Origin: Clostridia bacterium
Lineage (GTDB): Bacteria > Bacillota > Clostridia > Christensenellales > CAG-138
DNA length: 64,000 bases
Direction: 5' to 3'
NCBI GenBank assembly: GCA_017509785.1
Contig: JAFWOT010000002.1
Span: forward strand, 62,001-126,000
The notes beneath the pieces are model-generated. The model had not been told where the DNA came from, did not search any database, and was given only the letters and a program-made list of their open reading frames with translations. The stretch's first letter is position 1. The number at the start of each line of letters is the position of its first letter. The position numbers were made by a program, and so were the translations under genes. Shown here piece after piece: positions 1-6,600 of the stretch.

Positions 1-45
1 GGCATCATCATCGACGGCATAACCTCCCTCACCGAGACCAACTGA
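1..45 (+). CDS. C-terminal end of an upstream gene (partial)
   Basis: Frame 1 runs open from the window edge for 14 codons and ends in TGA; the tail reads GIIIDGITSLTETN. Codon use (C or G in most third positions) matches the genes of this window, and a strong terminator follows 21 nt later, so this is probably the true end of a plus-strand gene. Too little is visible to name a family. Confidence 0.5.
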   Translation, partial: GIIIDGITSLTETN

Positions 46-66
46 TAACTTTTCAGTTTAATCGAA

Positions 67-97
67 AGCCCCCGCTTGAAAAAGCGGGGGCTTTTTT
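67..97 (+). terminator. Rho-independent terminator of the upstream gene
   Basis: Perfect 11-bp stem (67-77 with 82-92), GAAA tetraloop, then a T tract to 97. It lies just behind the partial gene at the left edge. Confidence 0.9.
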
Positions 98-124
98 GCC
101 GTTCCGGCGGGGCGGTCACACGCC

Positions 125-568
125 TTAAGGGCGAGCGCGAGTCAGGTCGATCCTCCCTCGCTCTATCGCGGAAAGGAAGCGCTCCTCCCAATCCGGGGCG
201 GAGAGGCGGAAGAACCACGCTTCACGCGAGAGGTCGGGAAGTCGGCGCAGCTCGGTAGCGGAAAGAGCGCGGTCGGAGCAGTATATGCTGCGTGAGGCGA
301 GGTCGACGAGGATGGGGAGCTCGGAGGCCGCCTCGAGGCTCTTCAGGCCCACCTCGGTGTTGGGTATGCGCTCCGGGAAAAGGAGGATATCGAAGCTTAC
401 TGCGCCGTAGCGGCGGAGGAGGAACTCCTCGCGGGTCTTAACGCCGCGGTACTCCAGCGCGAGCTCAAGCGCGGAAAACAGCAGCGTCTCCGCCGGGGCG
501 TTCCGGTAAAAGCGGATATCCGCTATCCGGCCTCCGGCGTAGACGGAAACGGTGGGACGAAACGACAT
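125..568 (-). CDS. Hypothetical protein, 147 aa
   Basis: No family is recognised. The frame extends to 646, but the start is placed at ATG 568 because AAAGGAG lies 8 nt before it. The protein is soluble-looking, with no signal peptide or membrane segment; it starts MSFRPTVSVYAGGRIADI, is rich in Leu, Arg and Glu, and ends with an Arg-rich tail. It stands alone. A perfect consensus promoter (689-717) and a roughly 110-nt leader with a hairpin precede it, so it is very likely expressed. The third codon position is strongly GC-biased, as in neighbouring genes, supporting a real gene. Confidence 0.75.
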   Translation of the reverse strand: MSFRPTVSVYAGGRIADIRFYRNAPAETLLFSALELALEYRGVKTREEFLLRRYGAVSFDILLFPERIPNTEVGLKSLEAASELPILVDLASRSIYCSDRALSATELRRLPDLSREAWFFRLSAPDWEERFLSAIERGRIDLTRARP

Positions 569-612
569 GAGCGTATCTCCTTTCGGGTGGATTTTTTGAG
601 AGAAATAAAAAT

Positions 613-640
613 GCAGATCTCTCCCAAAGGGATCATCTGC
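613..640 (-). other. 5' UTR hairpin of the 147-aa protein gene
   Basis: In the leader between promoter 689-717 and start 568, the transcript can fold GCAGAT...ATCTGC with an inner TCCC/GGGA stem, a TTT loop and an asymmetric GA/GAG internal loop. No T tract follows, so it is not a terminator. It could stabilise the mRNA or be a small regulatory element; no known riboswitch is recognised. Confidence 0.4.
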
Positions 641-688
641 TATCATAAAAACCCGCCCCGAAGGGCTATTCGGTTGTCACGAGTTGGG

Positions 689-717
689 ATTATAACAGAA
701 GCCGACAGGCTTGTCAA
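689..717 (-). promoter_or_regulatory. Perfect sigma-A promoter for the 147-aa protein gene
   Basis: On the minus strand TTGACA (712-717), 17-nt spacer, TATAAT (689-694): an exact match to consensus. Transcription would start near 682. An 8-bp inverted repeat TATATTCT/AGAATATA (731-738 and 745-752) lies just upstream of the -35 and could be a protein site. Confidence 0.9.
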
Positions 718-862
718 CAGGTTTTATAAATATATTCTCCATATAGAATATAGGTTTTTGCGCTTCCGGCGGGGGGTGCGAAGGGGGCCTGCGGTTGCAA
801 TGAAACGCCGGATATGATATCATTCCAGCACAGCAAACGATAATTCATTCAGGAGGTGCGCT

Positions 863-1930
863 ATGAAAAAGAGGATGATCGCGCTCGCTCTTTCGGCCGC
901 GCTGCTGGCTGCGCTTTCGCTCTGCGCCTGTACGGGAGCGGGGGAGGACGATCCCCATTACGCCGCCTTGACGGAGAGCTCGACTGACTCGCCGATCGTG
1001 ACTGACTCGCCGATCGTGACGGACGCGCCGATCGATACGGAGGCGGCCGGGACCACCGCGCCGGAGCTCACGGAGCCGCCCGCGACTGACGAGCCCGCGG
1101 CGACGAACGAGCCCAAAGCCACCATGTCCCCTTCCAATGGATTCGAGTGGAAGGAGCTGTATGCCGGGGAGCCGCCGGCTTCCGTCGATATCGATTTTGA
1201 CGGCGGGGACGATACCGTTCGCATAAGGGAGGAGAGCGTCGACCAATGGAGCTCGGATTATTATATCGAGATAACCACCGCGGCGCGGCCCGATGAAACG
1301 TTCTCGAGGAAGGTGGGGGAAGCGCTCTGGTATAACGCTGTCGTGCTGAATCCCGATCCGGAATCGGGGTATATGTACGTGGTCTCCTCCTTCGGCGTGG
1401 AGAGCGGCGACTCCTGCACCTGCATCCATTATGCCGATCCGGCCTCGGGGGAGATAGTCGAGCTCGAATCGTGGGATCTCATCGGCAGCTATGACGACGG
1501 CGAGTATCTCCATGACGGGAAGGCGATATTCCACAGCCGCACGGAGATAATGGGCACGGACTATCTCTTCGCGCAGTACGAGCTGACCCCCGAGGGGCCC
1601 GTTTTCGCGGGCGACGCCTACTATTATCAGCGCTATTACTGGGACGGCGGCTTCAAGCCCGTAATCACGGAGGACGACGACGGCGTCGTGGTCATAAAGA
1701 AGATCGGCGTGTCGCTGACAGACGAAAACGGCGGGATCGTCGGCTCCGCTAAGCTCCGCAAGGGCGACCGCATCTGGCCCCTGCGCACCGACGGCAAGAG
1801 CTTCGTCATCGCCCGAACAGATGACGGGCGCGAGGTGCGGATCGATTTCGTAATACCCGAGGGCGAATTCATCCCCTATATGGACGGCTATCCGCAGGAT
1901 ACGTTCTTCGACGTGTTCTGTTATGACTGA
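863..1930 (+). CDS. Putative lipoprotein, 355 aa
   Basis: Starts MKKRMIALALSAALLAAL with a hydrophobic signal and a lipobox ending at Cys23 (LCAC), so it should be exported and lipidated. Residues about 35-90 form a low-complexity Thr/Pro/Glu/Ala linker containing a near-exact repeat (DSPIVT twice), as in several other lipoproteins here. The rest is acidic and beta-rich, including FDGGDDTVRI, which resembles an FG-GAP-like turn, but no family can be named. AGGAGG lies 7 nt before the ATG. Single-gene unit closed by the terminator at 1961-1995. No consensus promoter is clear; the best -10 is TATGAT near 813. Confidence 0.8.
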   Translation: MKKRMIALALSAALLAALSLCACTGAGEDDPHYAALTESSTDSPIVTDSPIVTDAPIDTEAAGTTAPELTEPPATDEPAATNEPKATMSPSNGFEWKELYAGEPPASVDIDFDGGDDTVRIREESVDQWSSDYYIEITTAARPDETFSRKVGEALWYNAVVLNPDPESGYMYVVSSFGVESGDSCTCIHYADPASGEIVELESWDLIGSYDDGEYLHDGKAIFHSRTEIMGTDYLFAQYELTPEGPVFAGDAYYYQRYYWDGGFKPVITEDDDGVVVIKKIGVSLTDENGGIVGSAKLRKGDRIWPLRTDGKSFVIARTDDGREVRIDFVIPEGEFIPYMDGYPQDTFFDVFCYD

Positions 1931-1960
1931 TTGCGTGCACCGTTTGGTGCAGGACCGACA

Positions 1961-1995
1961 AAAAAGCTCCCCCCGGATAACGGGAGGAGCTTTTT
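1961..1995. terminator. Bidirectional terminator
   Basis: AAAAAGCTCC (1961-1970) pairs with GGAGCTTTTT (1986-1995), with an inner CCCG/CGGG stem. A/T tracts on both sides serve the lipoprotein gene (plus) and the korDABC operon (minus). A smaller 6-bp hairpin (1936-1951) precedes it. Confidence 0.85.
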
Positions 1996-2005
1996 GGTTG
2001 GATGC

Positions 2006-2554
2006 TTATTTAATCTGGTCCCTTACGGACTGCTTGCCGAGCTCGATGGCCTGCTCATTCAGGGGAATGAGGTGAGCCTTCTTCTCGCCCAGCTTATAGA
2101 GCAGCGCGTCGATGACGCTCTTGGAGTCGACCGCCTTGGTCGCCTCGAGGTAAGCGCCGAGCATGGCCATGTTGCCTACCTTGGGGTTGTTGAGGGAATC
2201 GGCGATCTCGTTGCAGGGAACGTAGTAGACGTCGATATCCGTGCGGGTGGCCTTCTTGTCGATGATGGAGCTGTTGATGAACAGCTTGCCGCCGGGGAGC
2301 ACGTTCGCCTCGAACTTGTCAAGGGAGGGACGGTTCATGGCGATGACGCAGTTGGCCATGTTGATGCAGGGGGAAGCAACGGGCTCGTCGGAAACGACGA
2401 CGGAGCAGTTCGCGGTGCCGCCGCGCATCTCGGGGCCGTAGGAGGGGAGCCAAGAAACGTTCTTGCCCTCATACATGCCGGCGTATGCTAAGAGCTGGCC
2501 GATGAGCAGGACGCCCTGGCCGCCGAAACCTGCGAAAATGTTAGTCCAAAGCAT
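2006..2554 (-). CDS. korC: 2-oxoacid:ferredoxin oxidoreductase, gamma subunit
   Basis: 182 aa; begins [20 protein letters not shown], with the GFGGQGV motif (residues about 9-15) typical of the gamma (PorG/KorC) subunit, which helps bind coenzyme A in oxidative decarboxylation of 2-oxoacids to acyl-CoA with ferredoxin reduction. Length fits the family. It is the last gene of a D-A-B-C operon, 12 nt after the beta subunit. The substrate could be 2-oxoglutarate or a branched-chain 2-oxoacid; sequence alone does not decide. Confidence 0.92.
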   Translation of the reverse strand: MLWTNIFAGFGGQGVLLIGQLLAYAGMYEGKNVSWLPSYGPEMRGGTANCSVVVSDEPVASPCINMANCVIAMNRPSLDKFEANVLPGGKLFINSSIIDKKATRTDIDVYYVPCNEIADSLNNPKVGNMAMLGAYLEATKAVDSKSVIDALLYKLGEKKAHLIPLNEQAIELGKQSVRDQIK

Positions 2555-2566
2555 ATTCAGTCCTCC

Positions 2567-3310
2567 TTATTCGTTAGTGATGTCCTTCTTAACGCCGAGA
2601 GGATAGTAGGGGATCATGTCGGACTTGACCCAATCCATAGCCTCGGACGGGCTCTTACCCCAGTTGGTGGGGCAGGAGGAGAGGACCTCAACAAGGGAGA
2701 AGCCCTTGCCGTCAAGCTGGCACTGGAAGGCCTTCTTGATGGCGGCCTTGGCCTTCCTGATGTTGGGGGTGGAATCGACGGAAACGCGCTCTACGTAAGC
2801 GGCGCCCTCGATGGTGGCGATCATCTCGGCGATGCGCAGGGGCTTGCCGCAATGCTCGGGATCACGGCCGTAGGGGCTGGTGGTGGTCTTCTGACCGACA
2901 AGGGTCGTCGGAGCCATCTGGCCGCCGGTCATGCCGTAAATGGCATTGTTGATGAATATGGTGGTGATCTTCTCACCGCGGTGAGCGGCATGGACGATCT
3001 CCGCCGCGCCGATGGAGGCGAGGTCGCCGTCGCCCTGGTAGGTGAATACGACGTTGTTGGGGTTTACGCGCTTGCAGCCGGTGGCGGCGGCGGGAGCGCG
3101 GCCGTGGGCGGCCTCAACGCAGTCGATATCGAAGTACTTGTAACCGAACACGGCGCAGCCGACGGGAACGAAGCCGATCGTCCTGTCCTGGATGCCGAGC
3201 TCTTCGATCACCTCGGCAACGAGGCGGTGCACGATGCCGTGACCGCAGCCGGGGCAGTAATGCATAACGGTGTTCGTGAGAACGGGAGTTTTCTTAAATA
3301 CAGTCTTCAT
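2567..3310 (-). CDS. korB: 2-oxoacid:ferredoxin oxidoreductase, beta (TPP-binding) subunit
   Basis: 247 aa. CPGCGH (19-24) and a GDGD motif (93-96) followed by FINNAIYGMTGG form the thiamine pyrophosphate/Mg site of the beta subunit. The frame is open to 3397, but ATG 3310 is chosen: GGGAGG precedes it, the upstream gene stops only 4 nt before, and homologues begin this way. It forms the catalytic centre with the alpha subunit. No extra ferredoxin domain is present, consistent with a separate delta subunit. Confidence 0.93.
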   Translation of the reverse strand: MKTVFKKTPVLTNTVMHYCPGCGHGIVHRLVAEVIEELGIQDRTIGFVPVGCAVFGYKYFDIDCVEAAHGRAPAAATGCKRVNPNNVVFTYQGDGDLASIGAAEIVHAAHRGEKITTIFINNAIYGMTGGQMAPTTLVGQKTTTSPYGRDPEHCGKPLRIAEMIATIEGAAYVERVSVDSTPNIRKAKAAIKKAFQCQLDGKGFSLVEVLSSCPTNWGKSPSEAMDWVKSDMIPYYPLGVKKDITNE

Positions 3311-3314
3311 GGAT

Positions 3315-4382
3315 TTACGCCTCCCTCGTCTTGAGAATGTATTCGGCGATCTCCTCCGCGGTGGGAGTATAGCTGCCGGGCTTGCCGTAGAAGTCAACGG
3401 GCTTCGTGCCGTTGATGGCGAGGCGCACGTCCTCGTGCATCTGACCGGCGCTGATCTCGACCGTCAGCTCGCGCTTGACGGAATCCTGAGCCATGACCTC
3501 CTTGAGCTCCTTCTCGGGGAAGGGCCAAATGGTGATCGGGCGAACGAGACCGACCTTGACGCCCTTCTCCTCGCAAAGGGCGATGGCGCTCTTCACGATA
3601 CGGGCGACGGTGCCGTAGGCGCAGACGATGACCTCGGCGCCCTCGGTCTTATACTTCTCGACCATGACTTCCTTCTCCCGGATCTCGGCATAGCGGGCCT
3701 GGAGACGGTCGTTCATCTCCTGGAGCTCGTCTACCTCGATGTAGAGGGAGTTGACGATGGAACGCTGACGGCCGCTCTTCGGGTCGTAACCGGTGACGGC
3801 CCAGGGCTTGGCGGGAAGCTCGCGCTGCGCATGCTCATGGAACTCGACGGGCTCCATCATCTGACCGATGATACCGTCGGCAAGGAGCATGACGGGGGTG
3901 CGGTAGATATCCGCAAGGTCGAAAGCGTTGTGCATGAGGTCGACCGCTTCCTGGACGGAGGAGGGAGCAAGCACGATGAGGTGATAATCACCGTGGCCGC
4001 CGCCCTTGGTGGCCTGGAAGTAATCGCCCTGGGAGGGCTGTATGGAACCGAGGCCGGGGCCGCCGCGCATCATGTTGCAGACTACGCAGGGCAGCTCGGC
4101 GCCCGCGATATAGCTGATGCCTTCCTGCTTGAGGGAAACTCCCGGGGAGGAGGAACTCGTCATTACCCTCGCGCCCGCGGCGGCAGCGCCGTAGACCATG
4201 TTGATCGCGGCGACTTCGCTCTCAGCCTGGAGGAAGCAGCCTCCGACCTTGGGCATACGCGCGGACATGTACTCGGGAATGTCGTTCTGGGGGGTGATGG
4301 GGTAGCCGAAGAAGAAACGGCAGCCGGCCTGGATGGCGGCTTCGGCGATGGCTTCGCAGCCCTTCATAAGTTTCTTTGCCAT
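3315..4382 (-). CDS. korA: 2-oxoacid:ferredoxin oxidoreductase, alpha subunit
   Basis: 355 aa; begins MAKKLMKGCEAIAEAAIQAGC, then FFFGYPITPQNDIPEYM, the classic N-terminal motif of the alpha subunit (PorA/KorA pyrimidine-binding domain). A C-terminal transketolase-like domain II follows. No gamma domain is fused at the N terminus, so this is the four-subunit type. It lies 12 nt after the delta ferredoxin and 4 nt before korB, so translation is probably coupled. Confidence 0.94.
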   Translation of the reverse strand: MAKKLMKGCEAIAEAAIQAGCRFFFGYPITPQNDIPEYMSARMPKVGGCFLQAESEVAAINMVYGAAAAGARVMTSSSSPGVSLKQEGISYIAGAELPCVVCNMMRGGPGLGSIQPSQGDYFQATKGGGHGDYHLIVLAPSSVQEAVDLMHNAFDLADIYRTPVMLLADGIIGQMMEPVEFHEHAQRELPAKPWAVTGYDPKSGRQRSIVNSLYIEVDELQEMNDRLQARYAEIREKEVMVEKYKTEGAEVIVCAYGTVARIVKSAIALCEEKGVKVGLVRPITIWPFPEKELKEVMAQDSVKRELTVEISAGQMHEDVRLAINGTKPVDFYGKPGSYTPTAEEIAEYILKTREA

Positions 4383-4394
4383 GGGTGTTCCTCC

Positions 4395-4607
4395 TTACTC
4401 TTTCTCGACGGTGATGACCGTGTCGGGGCAGGTCCACGCGCAGGACGCGCAGGCGATGCAAGCCTCCTGGTCGATGCACTCGGCGGGGTGATAGCCCTTT
4501 TCATTGAGCTTGGTCTTCGAGATCTGCATTATCTTCTTGGGACATGCGCGGACGCAAAGCCCGCAGCCCTTGCAGCGGTTCTCGTCAACGGTTACTTTGG
4601 ATACCAT
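4395..4607 (-). CDS. korD: 2-oxoacid:ferredoxin oxidoreductase, delta subunit (2[4Fe-4S] ferredoxin)
   Basis: 70 aa with two cluster motifs: CKGCGLCVRACP (about 13-24) and CIACASCAWTCP (about 49-60). It passes electrons from the catalytic subunits to soluble ferredoxin. First gene of korDABC; AAGGAGG lies about 12 nt before the ATG. The operon order and sizes match KGOR/VOR enzymes of anaerobic Firmicutes. Confidence 0.94.
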   Translation of the reverse strand: MVSKVTVDENRCKGCGLCVRACPKKIMQISKTKLNEKGYHPAECIDQEACIACASCAWTCPDTVITVEKE

Positions 4608-4689
4608 AAGCTTTTATGACCTCCTTGTTATTGGGGGTAAATTACGCCAATCGCGAACAGGCGCAAAAACTCCCTTTTATCCACATTCA

Positions 4690-4718
4690 ATTATAGCACC
4701 GATGCGGGAAGCGGGAAA
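4690..4718 (-). promoter_or_regulatory. Probable promoter of korDABC
   Basis: Minus strand TATAAT (4690-4695) with a weak -35 TTTCCC (4713-4718) at 17 nt, 83 nt before korD. The -10 is perfect but the -35 matches poorly, which suggests help from an activator or an extended element. An AATATATT palindrome (4730-4737) lies just upstream. Confidence 0.55.
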
Positions 4719-4819
4719 GGGATTTTTAGAATATATTAAGGAGCAAAAAAGGGGATAGGGGATCGGCGATCGGGATGACGGAGGGGGAAGCCAAGCGGCG
4801 GCAGACGATAAGCCTTCCC

Positions 4820-4917
4820 CCGGGGCGGGCTGCCGACATACGCTCGGCAAGGCCGCCCGTTCTCCGCCTTTTTGACCATTCACCGGATGGTCAAAATCGC
4901 CATTGGCGACCGGCTCC
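4820..4917 (-). repeat. 98-nt repeat element (copy 1 of 3, inverted)
   Basis: Reverse-complement copy of the two identical 98-nt units at 42042-42139 and 42142-42239, with one mismatch seen. Similarity continues into the flanking CCCCCAAGGGAAG arm, so the shared block is about 115 nt. It contains the hairpin TTTTGACCAT/ATGGTCAAAA. It sits inside repeat array A. Confidence 0.9.
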
Positions 4918-4958
4918 GAACCCCCAAGGGAAGCCAAGAGCGGCAGACGATGCAATAA

Positions 4959-5411
4959 GCCTTCCCCCGGGGGAAGGTGCCGCCGCAGGCGGCGGATGAG
5001 GGACAAGGCAGCTGCGGAGGGATTGATTGGCAGCGATACTTTTCGATCCCTCAGTCATCCCCGCTGCGCTCGGCTGACAGCTCCCTTTCCCAAAAGGAGC
5101 CAAGCAACGGCGGGCGAGACGAAAAGCCTTCCCCCGGGGGAAGGTGCCGCCGAAGGCGGCGGATGAGGGATAAGGCAGCGGCGAAGGACGGTTTCCGATA
5201 GGGCTTTTCCCTCATCAGTCATCCTCGCTTTGCTCGGCTGACAGCTTCCCCCAAGGGAAGCCAAGAGCGGCAGACGATAAGCCTTCCCCCGGGGGAAGGT
5301 GCCGCCGAAGGCGGCGGATGAGGGACAAGACAACGGCGGAGGTTGGTTTGTGAAGGGCTTGTTCCCTCATCAAAAGCGACTGCGTCGGCGGAGCTTCCCC
5401 CAAGGGAAGCC
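4959..5411. repeat. Palindromic repeat array A (three elements)
   Basis: Three elements at 4959-5101, 5126-5262 and 5281-5411. Each has a left arm GCCTTCCCCCGGGGGAAGG, a small hairpin and GGATGAGGGA; a variable centre of 50-60 nt; and a right arm TCCCTCATC...CTTCCCCCAAGGGAAGCC (diverged in the first copy). Linkers of 18-25 nt resemble AAGAGCGGCAGACGATAA. The 4741-5460 region has no credible gene; its short open frames are repeat translations. Similar repeats are familiar from gut Clostridia. Confidence 0.9.
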
Positions 5412-5462
5412 AAGCTGCGGCAGACGATGCAATAATCCTTCCCGGAGCCCGCCTGCCCGCAC

Positions 5463-5493
5463 AAAAACACGGAGCCGGCGATGCGGCTCCGTG
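5463..5493 (-). terminator. Terminator of argF
   Basis: 10-bp stem CACGGAGCCG/CGGCTCCGTG (5468-5493), followed on the minus strand by TTTTT (5463-5467), 18 nt after the argF stop. Confidence 0.88.
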
Positions 5494-5510
5494 CGTGATG
5501 CTCTCGTATC

Positions 5511-6500
5511 TTATTTGCCGATGGTGGCGACCATGACGGCCTTTATGGTGTGCATGCGGTTCTCGGCCTCGTCGAAGACCTTGCTCATGGAGGAGCGGAA
5601 CACCTCGTCGGAGACTTCCTGCTCCTTCAGGCCGTACTTCTCGTAGATGTCGCGGCCGACGGAGGTCTCAAGGTCATGGAAGCTGGGCAGGCAGTGCAGG
5701 AAGATGACGTCGGGGTTGTGGGTCATCTTCATCATGTCCATGGTGACGCGGTAGGGCTCAAGGAGCTTGATGCGCTCTTCGAACTGAGCCTCTTCGCCCA
5801 TGGATACCCAAACGTCGGTGTAGATGGCGTCCGCGCCGTCGACGGCCTCGATCTTGTCGGAGAACTCGATCTTGGCGCCGGTCTTCTCGGCGAGCTCACG
5901 CATCTCGTTCACGAGACCCTCTTCGGGCCAGAGGCACTTGGGCGCGATGCCGACGAAGTGCATTCCGAGCTTGGCGGAGATGATCATGAGGGAGTTGCCC
6001 ATGTTGTTGCGGGCGTCGCCGACGTAAACGAGCTTTACCTTGTTCACGGGCTTTGCGATGTTCTCACGGATGGTGAGCAGATCCGCAAGCACCTGGGTGG
6101 GATGATACATATCGGTGAGGCCGTTCCAAACGGGAACGCCGGCGTACTTGGCGAGCAGCTCGACGGTCTCCTGCTTGAAGCCGCGGAACTCGATGCCGTC
6201 GTAGAAGCGGCCGAGGACCTTCGCGGTGTCCTCCATGGATTCCTTCTTGCCCATCTGGGAGTTGGAGAGGAACGTGACGTTCGCGCCCTCGTCGTAAGCG
6301 GCGACTTCAAAAGCGCAGCGGGTACGGGTGGAGGTCTTCTCGAACAGCAGGACGATGTTCTTGCCTGCCATCAGATCGCCGCGGATGCCGGCGCGCTTCT
6401 TCGCCTTGAGGTCGGCGGCGAGGTTCAGCAGATACATGATCTCCTCGGGGGTGTAGTCCTTGAGGGTCAAGAGGTGACGGCCTTTAAGATTAACGGGCAT
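5511..6500 (-). CDS. argF: Ornithine carbamoyltransferase
   Basis: 329 aa. Carbamoyl-phosphate site STRTR (57-61), HPTQ (about 132-135), the SMG ornithine loop (VWVSMGEE) and [10 protein letters not shown] with the catalytic Cys are all present, so the enzyme should be complete. It makes citrulline from ornithine and carbamoyl phosphate in arginine synthesis, or the reverse in arginine deiminase catabolism (arcB). No arginine gene is adjacent, so direction is undecided. AAAGGAG lies 9 nt before the ATG; single-gene unit with its own promoter and terminator. Confidence 0.95.
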   Translation of the reverse strand: MPVNLKGRHLLTLKDYTPEEIMYLLNLAADLKAKKRAGIRGDLMAGKNIVLLFEKTSTRTRCAFEVAAYDEGANVTFLSNSQMGKKESMEDTAKVLGRFYDGIEFRGFKQETVELLAKYAGVPVWNGLTDMYHPTQVLADLLTIRENIAKPVNKVKLVYVGDARNNMGNSLMIISAKLGMHFVGIAPKCLWPEEGLVNEMRELAEKTGAKIEFSDKIEAVDGADAIYTDVWVSMGEEAQFEERIKLLEPYRVTMDMMKMTHNPDVIFLHCLPSFHDLETSVGRDIYEKYGLKEQEVSDEVFRSSMSKVFDEAENRMHTIKAVMVATIGK

Positions 6501-6539
6501 GGTAAATATCTCCTTTGCTGATATAGGGTTTACAGGGGA

Positions 6540-6568
6540 ATTATAACAGAATACCCGCCTGATTAAAA
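6540..6568 (-). promoter_or_regulatory. Probable promoter of argF
   Basis: Minus strand TATAAT (6540-6545), 17-nt spacer, weak -35 TTTTAA (6563-6568). The promoter overlaps the hairpin at 6549-6578, so formation of the hairpin DNA or readthrough from upstream could affect it. No ARG box was identified. Confidence 0.55.
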
Positions 6569-6578
6569 GCGGGTATTC
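6549..6578. terminator. Hairpin after the 922-aa gene (possible terminator)
   Basis: Perfect 10-bp stem GAATACCCGC/GCGGGTATTC with a 10-nt loop, 22 nt after the stop of the minus-strand gene at 6601. The minus-strand tail (TGTTATAATT) is only moderately T-rich, so termination is plausible but not strong; the plus-strand side has CTGTTTTTG. Confidence 0.5.
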
Positions 6579-6600
6579 CTGTTTTTGCGCAATATACTTT

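Noticed and set aside
4959-5411. CRISPR array
   Set aside because: Repeats are regularly spaced, but units are about 130-145 nt, palindromic along their full length, with related centres rather than unique spacers, and no cas genes.
4775-5646. Several 60-115 aa ORFs in repeat array A, similar in arrays B and D
   Set aside because: They translate palindromic repeats (PSPGGRC-type peptides in several frames) and have no SD.
6549-6578. ARG box for ArgR at argF
   Set aside because: The inverted repeat is a GC-containing hairpin and does not resemble the AT-rich ARG box; treated as a terminator-like hairpin.
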